A DNA stretch of 9,495 nt from Gammaproteobacteria bacterium (GTDB lineage: Bacteria; Pseudomonadota; Gammaproteobacteria; DRJJ01). Below, piece by piece: positions 1 through 6,733 of the stretch. A program made the position numbers and the translations under genes. The DNA lies in the NCBI GenBank assembly GCA_011052255.1, contig DRJJ01000238.1, positions 1 through 9,495 of the forward strand, in the 5' to 3' direction. The notes under the pieces are model-generated. The model worked only from the letters and a program-made list of their open reading frames with translations, was not told where the DNA came from and searched no databases. The first letter of the stretch is position 1. Each line of letters begins with the position of its first letter.

Positions 1-1
1 A

Positions 2-3000
2 TTACTGGAGCGTTTGGCTGAATGGTTAACAACTGAAAGCAATGAATTATTCCGTGAGCAGTTAAAGGCAGTTGCTAATCAACTAATACAGGTGGTAATA
101 GAATCAGATCTGCCTGATAAAATAAAGCAGCTACATGTAAACCTTTCACGCAATATCACTCAACCCTTCCGGTATGAGGAACACGATATATTTGCAGAGG
201 CAGAGCAGTATGTGCTTGAGAATATTGCTCAAGGCAAGGCCGGCGCTATGCGTATATTGATTAAGCATCTTAAACAAACAGGCCATGATATATCCGCGTG
301 TAGTTTATTGCAAAGTGATGACAGTCATCTTGTGGAAAACAAGACTGTTAACATCGGTATGATTACGTACAATCGACTGGAATTTACCCGCCAGGCGATT
401 GATGCCTTGATCAAATACACGGATTCTCCCTATGTGTTGACGGTGGTTGACAATAACAGTCAGGACGGTACGCGCGAATATCTGATGCAAATGCAACAGC
501 AAGGTGCAATTAACAATCTTGTTTTACTGGATGAAAATGCAGGTGTTGCGAAGGCGGCTAATGTAGCCTGGCTGCAGGAGCCCGATGTGGCTTATTTCCT
601 AAAGCTTGACAATGATATTGTTGTTCAGAAAGCCGGCTGGTTAAAGGCGATGGTCGATACGATCGATCAAGTCAGTGAGGCCGGTGTAGTGGGTTATAAT
701 TTTGAGCCGATCAGTTTTCCTCAGTATAAAATCGAAGGTGTGACAGTAAGATTAAAGGACAATTGTGGAAAGAATATTCTGGGTGGGGCATGCATATTGA
801 TACCCAGGCGAACTGAAAAATTACTGGGCTACTGGAATGAAGAGTACGGGCTTTATGGTGAGGAAGATGCAGATTATGGTGCGCGTGTTGCATTTTCAGG
901 ATTGCGCAATGTCTATATGGATGACGAAAATATAGGGTTACACTTGCCGGCTGGAAAAGCGGCGGCTATCGATCCGGTTACGCTGGCGGCGAATGATGCT
1001 GCGGAAATAGAATTACACAGGGAGTATCGTGAATGGAAGGATGATCAGCGTCGTGAGAACATCAAGGATGGCGGAATATTTAACGGAAATATCCTTGCTT
1101 ATATGAATAAAGAGAAATCTTTATATATATCGGCAGGGAAATTAGCCCATGAGAAGCGGGATGAAAAAGCTGAAACGTTAGGTAAAGACTGTAAATCAGG
1201 CCATCTGAAGGTAGCAATTTTCTCACCCAACCATAATGCAACAGCATGCCCGCAACTACGCCTGGGCCTGCCTATCGAAAAATGGCCTGAAAGGGTTGAA
1301 TGTAAATGGGCGCTTGATATAGATGAATCCGGACAGTATAAGCTGGACAAAAACGCGCATGAGTGGGCTGATCTGATTATTGTACAGAGGTTCATGGTCT
1401 GCAAGGAGATGCAGAATTTAATTAATATTCTACTGAAATCCGGCAAACCGTTGATATATGAGGCGGATGACCTGCTTGTTGGTGAACCATCAGAAGATAG
1501 TGTGCATTATGAGGTCTTAACAAGACATAGCCCATATATAAAGGAATTTTTAGGAAAGGTTGATGCGGTGACTACATCGACAGCCAAACTGGCAGAATAT
1601 TATCGAAAGTATTGTCAAAATGTATATGTGTTGCCAAATCTAATTGACCTGGAAAGATGGGGAAAATCACATCACCTGACAGAGAATGAAGGGAAACTTA
1701 CCATTGCTTATGCAGGTACACCAACACACGAGCAGGATCTTTCTCTGGTCGAATCTGCACTTGAAAAAATAGCCATGAAATATGGTTCCAGGGTTCGTTT
1801 CCTGTTTATGGGTTGTTATACAGAACGAATTACAAAGATCCCGGGTTTTGAGAGTATAGATTTTGAGCTGGGTTACGATGCCTATATGGATAAAATCAGG
1901 CAACAAAAAATCGATATAATGCTATCACCACTTCTTGATAATGAATTTAATTGTTGTAAAAGCAATATAAAATGGCTTGAATATACAACTCTTGGATTGC
2001 CAGGTATATACAGTGACCTGGAGCCATACCGTCATGATGTTATACAGGGTGAGACCGGTCTTTTATGTAACAATACGCAGCAGTCATGGTTTGATGCGAT
2101 TGATTTGCTGATCTCACAGCCTGAGTTGAGAGAAAAACTAGCTACACAGGCTTTACAGAAAGTTATCAATAATTATTCACTGAGCAAAGGTTCGGAGCTG
2201 TTTTACCGAACATGGAGTGAAGTGTCTTCAATGCATCAGGTAAACAACAGGGGAGTGTCAGGTGTTACCTTCTCATCTGTGGAACACAACGGGAAGGCGG
2301 ATGAGGGTAATAAAGATACTAATTCTGCCAGTTGTATGCCTGGAAACGAACAGAATCAGGAGTTTTATAATAGTTGGGTAAGGCAGCACTCCCTGACAGA
2401 AGGCGGGATACAACTCGTTGCGGAGCGTATGCAGAACCAATGGAAAGTCCATCCCTCTATACATCTGGTTGTTAAAGTAACAAAAGGGCAGGAAACCGCC
2501 CTGTCAGGTTTACTGAGTAATCTGGGTAATCAGTTCTATCAACACTGGTCGTTAACCGTTGTTTCGGATATGCCGTGTCCTGATATGATCTTTAATCAGG
2601 CTGATATGCTTGAATGGCGTCAGACAAATAGTGGTGACTTATCTGCCGTAAACCATGTTCTGTCTTCGTCGAAAGCGGACTGGGCAGCTTTAATTCGGGC
2701 AGAAGACCGGCTTGAACCACAGTTGTTATTATTCTGTGCTGATTATATAAATCTGCACCCGGAATGGGTGATGATGTACTGTGATGAAGATGAACTGGGC
2801 ACGGGTTCCGATTGTTGCAACCCGCTTTTCAAGCCCGATATTAACATTGATTTACTACGCTCTACTGATTATGCGGGCTGGTTCAGCCTGGCGCGCACAG
2901 ATGCAATCAATTCAAGTGGGGGTTTTGGCGACTATCCTGGGTATGAAAACCATGATCTGGTATTCAAGCTGTATGAGCACTATGGAAAGAGTGCCATAGG

Positions 3001-5101
3001 GCATATTTCCGATGTGCTCTATCATTCTTATCCCTGTGCTGATAAATCAGAAGCTGTATTGCAGCAAGTGGTTAAAGATCATCTGACGCGAACTGGAGTA
3101 TATGCGAAAGTAGAACAGGGTTTTCTGTCAGGCACCTGCAGGGTGGTATATCAGCATAATACTACACCGATGGTATCAATTATCATTCCTACCCGCGACA
3201 AGCTTGAATATATTCAGCCATGTGTGGATAGTGTGCTTGAGAAAACGGACTACCCGAATTACGAAATACTGATAGTTGATAATAATAGTGAAGACCCTGA
3301 TGTACTGGAATATTTTAAAGGGCTGGCCAGTACATATGACAAGGTAAGGATACTTGAATATTCTGAAAGTTTTAATTACGCCGCTATCTGTAACCTTGCT
3401 GCTCGTGAGTCCAGAGGGGAATACCTGTTACAGCTTAATAATGACACCGAGATCATTCAGTCAGCCTGGCTGACCCGCATGATGCATCATGCACAGCGTG
3501 ATGAAGTGGGTGTGGTAGGTGCACGACTGGTCTTCCCTGGCACAGGTAAAATACAGCATGCCGGTGTTGTATTGGGTATGGATCTGATCGCTGATCACCC
3601 GTTTTTGGGTGTACTTGATATTACCGAACCGGGGTACATGGGCAGGGCGCAGCTCGATCAGAACTACTCAGCTGTAACAGGTGCATGCCTGTTGATCAGA
3701 AAATCTGTCTATGAAGAACTGGGTGGTATGGATGAAAACCACCTGAAGGTTTCGTATAACGACGTAGATTTGTGCCTGAAAGCCAGTGAAACAGGCTATC
3801 TGGTCGTCTGGACTCCGTATGCAACAGTTGTTCATCATGGCTCGGTAAGCCAGAAGGACGAATACAAGGACCCTGAGGTCAATGCAAAACAAATAGCAAG
3901 ATTCAGGCAAGAACAAAAAACCATGTTTGAACGATGGAGTAAAGTAATTGCTCATGACCCGGCCTATAACAGAAATCTCAGTCTCAGCGAGCGTGACTAT
4001 CGTGTAGAGAAAAATATTGTCATTAACTGGGATGTTAATTTTCACGACCGTACCCGGATACTTGGTGTACCCCTGCATGGTGGCAGTGGAGAATACAGGG
4101 TGACTTCACCCCTTCGTGTGCTTGATCGTGAAGCGCTTGCACAAACAGATGTCACATACTCGGAAGTGTATAATACTCAACGTGTATTGACGTCTTCAGA
4201 ATTACAAAGAGTGCAGGCAGACACTCTTTTACTTAACGCACCGGTTCTTGATGCACATCTTCATGCGCTCAATAATTATAAAAAACTCAATGATGTTTTT
4301 CTGGTGTATTCACTTGATGATCTGATTACCAGGGTTCCACGGGAAAGTCCTGCATGGAAAAAGATACCAGCTGATGCCAGGTCACGTATACGGGAGGGGT
4401 TATCGTATTGTGACAGGATGATTGTATCTACAGAGCCGATTGCACACTATTGCAGAAATATGATTGACGATATTCAGGTGATACCCAATACACTTGAAAA
4501 TGCAATATGGGGCGGTTTAACATCACGCCGTTCTTCGGGCAAAAAGCCACGTGTAGGGTGGGCGGGTGCGCAGCAACATGAGGGTGATTTACGCATCATC
4601 GAAGATGTAGTTAAACAACTGGCAGATCAGGTGGAATGGGTATTTTTTGGTATGTGCCCGGACAGTCTAAAGCCATACGTACGTGAGCAGCACGAGTTTG
4701 TCATGTCGTACTATGACTACCCGGAAAAACTGGCCAGCCTTAATCTGGATCTGGCGCTGGCGCCACTGGATATTAGCCCATTTAACGAAGCCAAGAGTCA
4801 TCTCAGGTTACTGGAGTACGGCATCCTTGGCTGGCCTGTGATATGCACAGATATATTGCCATACCAGAATGGGCCTGTATGCAGGGTCGGTAACACAACA
4901 AAAGAGTGGGTGGATGCGATACAGGCGCGTATAAATGATCTTGATGCAACCCGACTTGAAGGGGACCGCCTGCGTCAGTGGGTACTAGATAATTATATAC
5001 TGGAAAATAATCTTGATATCTGGTTACGTGCTTTAACCAGTGATGAGTTGCGGGAAGCGAATCATGAATCAAATCTGATAGAGCGAGCCGTAATGCGGTA
5101 G
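2..5101 (+). CDS. Giant multidomain glycosyltransferase (GT2 and GT-B units), 5' end beyond window; probable flagellin glycosyltransferase
   Basis: Predicted cytoplasmic sugar-transfer enzyme; no signal peptide or membrane segment is seen. The frame is open to the left edge. The first possible start in the window is a TTG at 14 without a well-spaced ribosome binding site, so the true start is probably upstream. Residue numbers count from that TTG. Residues 1-110 are helical and unrecognised. 112-310 is a GT-A (GT2) unit with VVDNNSQDGT, LDND (198-201) and GEEDADYGAR. 398-735 is a GT-B (GT4-like) unit with EADDLL, YAGTPTHEQDL and KWLEYTTLGLPGIYSD. 815-1040 is a GT2 unit with a damaged metal site. 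1053-1280 is an intact-looking GT2 unit with VDNNSEDPDV, LNNDTEI and YNDVDLCLKA. 1346-1675 is a second GT-B unit with LDDLI, WAGAQQHEGDL and LLEYGILGWPVICTD. Known flagellin glycosyltransferases in pseudomonads are also very large and sit beside fliC, which supports that role here; the sugar and the acceptor are unknown. Family assignment is firm, substrate is inference. Confidence 0.9.
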   Translation, partial: LLERLAEWLTTESNELFREQLKAVANQLIQVVIESDLPDKIKQLHVNLSRNITQPFRYEEHDIFAEAEQYVLENIAQGKAGAMRILIKHLKQTGHDISACSLLQSDDSHLVENKTVNIGMITYNRLEFTRQAIDALIKYTDSPYVLTVVDNNSQDGTREYLMQMQQQGAINNLVLLDENAGVAKAANVAWLQEPDVAYFLKLDNDIVVQKAGWLKAMVDTIDQVSEAGVVGYNFEPISFPQYKIEGVTVRLKDNCGKNILGGACILIPRRTEKLLGYWNEEYGLYGEEDADYGARVAFSGLRNVYMDDENIGLHLPAGKAAAIDPVTLAANDAAEIELHREYREWKDDQRRENIKDGGIFNGNILAYMNKEKSLYISAGKLAHEKRDEKAETLGKDCKSGHLKVAIFSPNHNATACPQLRLGLPIEKWPERVECKWALDIDESGQYKLDKNAHEWADLIIVQRFMVCKEMQNLINILLKSGKPLIYEADDLLVGEPSEDSVHYEVLTRHSPYIKEFLGKVDAVTTSTAKLAEYYRKYCQNVYVLPNLIDLERWGKSHHLTENEGKLTIAYAGTPTHEQDLSLVESALEKIAMKYGSRVRFLFMGCYTERITKIPGFESIDFELGYDAYMDKIRQQKIDIMLSPLLDNEFNCCKSNIKWLEYTTLGLPGIYSDLEPYRHDVIQGETGLLCNNTQQSWFDAIDLLISQPELREKLATQALQKVINNYSLSKGSELFYRTWSEVSSMHQVNNRGVSGVTFSSVEHNGKADEGNKDTNSASCMPGNEQNQEFYNSWVRQHSLTEGGIQLVAERMQNQWKVHPSIHLVVKVTKGQETALSGLLSNLGNQFYQHWSLTVVSDMPCPDMIFNQADMLEWRQTNSGDLSAVNHVLSSSKADWAALIRAEDRLEPQLLLFCADYINLHPEWVMMYCDEDELGTGSDCCNPLFKPDINIDLLRSTDYAGWFSLARTDAINSSGGFGDYPGYENHDLVFKLYEHYGKSAIGHISDVLYHSYPCADKSEAVLQQVVKDHLTRTGVYAKVEQGFLSGTCRVVYQHNTTPMVSIIIPTRDKLEYIQPCVDSVLEKTDYPNYEILIVDNNSEDPDVLEYFKGLASTYDKVRILEYSESFNYAAICNLAARESRGEYLLQLNNDTEIIQSAWLTRMMHHAQRDEVGVVGARLVFPGTGKIQHAGVVLGMDLIADHPFLGVLDITEPGYMGRAQLDQNYSAVTGACLLIRKSVYEELGGMDENHLKVSYNDVDLCLKASETGYLVVWTPYATVVHHGSVSQKDEYKDPEVNAKQIARFRQEQKTMFERWSKVIAHDPAYNRNLSLSERDYRVEKNIVINWDVNFHDRTRILGVPLHGGSGEYRVTSPLRVLDREALAQTDVTYSEVYNTQRVLTSSELQRVQADTLLLNAPVLDAHLHALNNYKKLNDVFLVYSLDDLITRVPRESPAWKKIPADARSRIREGLSYCDRMIVSTEPIAHYCRNMIDDIQVIPNTLENAIWGGLTSRRSSGKKPRVGWAGAQQHEGDLRIIEDVVKQLADQVEWVFFGMCPDSLKPYVREQHEFVMSYYDYPEKLASLNLDLALAPLDISPFNEAKSHLRLLEYGILGWPVICTDILPYQNGPVCRVGNTTKEWVDAIQARINDLDATRLEGDRLRQWVLDNYILENNLDIWLRALTSDELREANHESNLIERAVMR

Positions 5102-5159
5102 AAGAAGGGTACTGTTTAGGCGGCACAGGCCAGCATTGTTAGAATTTATCTGTTTTTGA

Positions 5160-5198
5160 TCCCCTCACCCCAACCCTCTCCCTCAGGGAGAGGGGGTT
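5160..5198. repeat. REP-like extragenic palindrome, possible terminator of the glycosyltransferase gene
   Basis: A perfect 9-bp inverted repeat, CCCTCTCCC (5174-5182) and GGGAGAGGG (5186-5194), closes on the 3-base loop TCA. A second C-rich arm (5161-5171, CCCCTCACCCC) just upstream can pair with the same G-rich arm with one mismatch, giving two competing folds. The pattern of a CCCTCACCCC-type arm followed by a CCCTCTCCC palindrome resembles extragenic repeats I recall from many gammaproteobacterial genomes. It has no T-tract, so intrinsic termination would be imperfect. Only one copy is in the window, so repeat status rests on recognition rather than on a second copy. Confidence 0.6.
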
Positions 5199-5287
5199 AA
5201 CGATCGCTAATATAGTATATAAAACAGATAGATAAGAAGTATTTAAGCTCGGCTGGCTATGAACAGATATATTTGAATATCCAGGCT

Positions 5288-5314
5288 TAAAGATATCTCC
5301 AGGGCGGCCGTTAA
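5288..5314 (+). promoter_or_regulatory. Sigma-28 (FliA) promoter of the flagellin gene
   Basis: TAAA at 5288-5291, a 15-base spacer, then GCCGTTAA at 5307-5314. This matches the flagellar sigma-28 pattern TAAA-N15-GCCGATAA at all positions but one. Transcription should begin near 5320, leaving a leader of about 100 bases before the flagellin start. Late-class control by FliA, released when the hook-basal body is finished, is the expected regulation of a flagellin gene. Confidence 0.85.
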
Positions 5315-5374
5315 AGTGGCTGGAGGCGGTGAATGGCGTAATAACAGAACGCTATATCCGCTAAACATTATTAG

Positions 5375-5407
5375 GAAGCCCAATCAACAAGTCGGGTTTC
5401 TGTTTTT
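5375..5407 (+). promoter_or_regulatory. Terminator-like hairpin in the flagellin leader
   Basis: GAAGCCC (5375-5381) can pair with GGGTTTC (5394-5400) as a 7-bp stem with one G-U pair and a 12-base loop. It is followed by TGTTTTT (5401-5407), and the ribosome binding site GGAG starts at 5408. The layout resembles a weak intrinsic terminator or an mRNA-stabilising leader hairpin next to the ribosome binding site. GGA triplets lie at 5322, 5374 and 5408, the last inside the ribosome binding site, so binding by a CsrA-type protein is possible but unproven. Confidence 0.4.
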
Positions 5408-5419
5408 GGAGAATTTATC

Positions 5420-6259
5420 ATGGCTTTAGTCGTAAACACCAACCTAGCAGCCCTCAACGCGCAACGTAATCTGAACACCAGCCAGAGCGCAATCAGCACT
5501 TCACTGCAGCGCCTGTCTTCAGGTCTGCGTATTAACTCAGCGAAAGATGATGCTGCCGGCCTCGCAATTGTTGAAGGTTACACCAAGCAGATTCGTGGTA
5601 ACGCAGTTGCGGTCAGGAATGCTGCTGATGGTATCTCATTAGGACAAACTGCTGAATCAGCCCTGGGTCAGGTTTCCGGTAACATCCAGCGTATTCGTGA
5701 ACTGGCGGTACAGGCAGCCAATGGCTCAATTGGTTCTACCGAACGAGGCCAGATCCAGAAGGAAGTGGATCAGTTGACCCAGGAACTGTCACGTATCATT
5801 CAGACCTCTGAGTTTAATGGTACCGCACTGTTGAGTGCCACTAGCAGCTTAACATTCCAGGTAGGTTCTGACGGTACTGCTACCAACCAGGTATCAGTAT
5901 CAACTGCCAACGTAACAGGCATTGCCGGTTATGCAGCCAGTCTGAGTGCAACGGGTACCGTTGATGTATCCACATCTGCCGGCGCTATTGCAGCATTGAG
6001 CTCTCTCGATTCCTCAATTACGACCATATCGGGCGAACGTGCTACCTTCGGTGCGGTTCAAAACAGATTTGAAGCGGTTATCTCTAACCTTGAATCAGTG
6101 AACGAATCACTGTCTGCTTCACGTAGTCGTCTGCAGGATGCTGACTTCGCTGCTGAAACAGCCAACCTGACACGTGCACAGATCCTGCAGCAGGCTGGTG
6201 TATCTGTACTGTCTCAGGCGAACACATTGCCTCAGTCAGCACTGGCGTTGTTACAGTAA
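5420..6259 (+). CDS. fliC: Flagellin, filament subunit (279 aa)
   Basis: Structural protein of the flagellar filament, exported by the flagellar type III apparatus and polymerised under the FliD cap. The ATG follows GGAG (5408-5411) at 8 bases. Residues 1-140 are the conserved N-terminal D0/D1 part, with NTNLAALNAQRNL, LSSGLRINSAKDDAAGLAI and IQRIRELAVQAANGS; the last covers the D1 segment that TLR5 recognises in enterobacterial flagellins. Residues about 195-279 are the C-terminal D1/D0 part, with RFEAVISNLESVNESLSASR, DADFAAETANLTRAQILQQA and the typical end LPQSALALLQ. The middle (about 138-205) is short and rich in Ser and Thr, leaving little room for D2/D3 domains and offering candidate O-glycosylation sites. 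It has its own sigma-28 promoter and lies just after a large glycosyltransferase gene. Identity is certain; glycosylation is inferred. Confidence 0.97.
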   Translation: MALVVNTNLAALNAQRNLNTSQSAISTSLQRLSSGLRINSAKDDAAGLAIVEGYTKQIRGNAVAVRNAADGISLGQTAESALGQVSGNIQRIRELAVQAANGSIGSTERGQIQKEVDQLTQELSRIIQTSEFNGTALLSATSSLTFQVGSDGTATNQVSVSTANVTGIAGYAASLSATGTVDVSTSAGAIAALSSLDSSITTISGERATFGAVQNRFEAVISNLESVNESLSASRSRLQDADFAAETANLTRAQILQQAGVSVLSQANTLPQSALALLQ

Positions 6260-6275
6260 GTTAAAGGAACTGATA

Positions 6276-6299
6276 CGTCCGGGACACAAGTCCCGGGCG
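6276..6299 (+). terminator. Strong hairpin after the flagellin gene, without T-tract
   Basis: CCGGGAC (6279-6285) and GTCCCGG (6290-6296) form a perfect 7-bp stem on an ACAA loop. Three more pairs extend it outward, one of them G-U, giving 10 bp. It begins 17 bases after the flagellin stop. The following bases (CTATCTAACC) are not T-rich, so it is not a textbook intrinsic terminator. It may terminate partially or protect the 3' end of the flagellin message, either of which would help keep flagellin far above flaG-fliD. I see no clear promoter between it and flaG. Confidence 0.55.
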
Positions 6300-6355
6300 C
6301 TATCTAACCGAGACAATAGAATTCTTTATATCATTACACCAAAGTACTGGCTGAA

Positions 6356-6733
6356 ATGAATAACAAAACAACACACCCGAAAAAAAACATATCGAGGCAG
6401 GACTCTACCCCGACAGGCAAGGATCTGCCGCTTTTTACTTATCTTGTAAATTATATCAATACACCGGGTTCCGCCCGGCTCATCCGTTTTTCTCGTCACG
6501 ATACCCAGTGTAGTAATCTGGATTTGCATCTGATGGTAGACCCGTCAAACAGGCATGTTATCAAAGTGGTTGATTCTGATAAGAAAGATGTGATCAGAGA
6601 GATACCGTATAGCGACCTCCTGCATATTATGCAGGTAACCCCATCCATCATGGGCCTGCAAGAAAAAGGATCTAAGTGTATATCTGGCACTGAAGTTGCA
6701 TTATCTATGTGCAGTGTACTGGAGGTTATATGA
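6356..6733 (+). CDS. flaG: FlaG family protein (125 aa)
   Basis: FlaG proteins affect filament length in polar-flagellate bacteria; the biochemical role is poorly defined. Residues about 50-92 carry the family core, with NLDLHLMVDPSNRHVIKVVD followed by VIREIPYSDLLHIM, the usual IKV.D...VIR.IP signature. The first 30 residues are polar and basic, as is common for the variable N-terminus. About 30 residues follow the core, and the final codons contain the ribosome binding site of fliD. The ATG at 6356 has only a weak upstream ribosome binding site; no better in-frame start is apparent. The stop overlaps the fliD start by four bases (ATGA), suggesting translational coupling. Position between fliC and fliD is the usual one. 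Confidence 0.88.
   Translation: MNNKTTHPKKNISRQDSTPTGKDLPLFTYLVNYINTPGSARLIRFSRHDTQCSNLDLHLMVDPSNRHVIKVVDSDKKDVIREIPYSDLLHIMQVTPSIMGLQEKGSKCISGTEVALSMCSVLEVI

Larger units (their letters stand above)
5102..5419. other. Gene-less region between the glycosyltransferase and flagellin genes
   Basis: This 318-base stretch has no convincing coding frame. In order it holds a short unremarkable tail, a G/C-rich palindrome, an AT-rich stretch of about 90 bases (5199-5287) in which I see nothing definite, a sigma-28 promoter, and the untranslated flagellin leader. The promoter and palindrome suggest that flagellin is transcribed separately from the upstream glycosyltransferase gene. Confidence 0.8.

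Noticed and set aside
3668..4078. 136-codon minus-strand frame inside the glycosyltransferase gene
   Set aside because: Antisense shadow of a clear GT2 unit, with no independent evidence of coding.
6300..6355. Possible sigma-28 or sigma-54 promoter before flaG
   Set aside because: No TAAA-N15-GCCGATAA or GG-N10-GC arrangement of acceptable quality was found by eye.
6174..6359. Small + strand frame overlapping the end of fliC
   Set aside because: It is an out-of-frame reading of the conserved flagellin C-terminus and has no ribosome binding site or family character.
6380..6388. Run of eight A followed by C in flaG (in-frame A AAA AAC), a possible -1 frameshift site
   Set aside because: The -1 frame reaches a stop at 6511-6513, giving a short product, and no stimulatory structure is evident. 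The normal flaG frame is sound.
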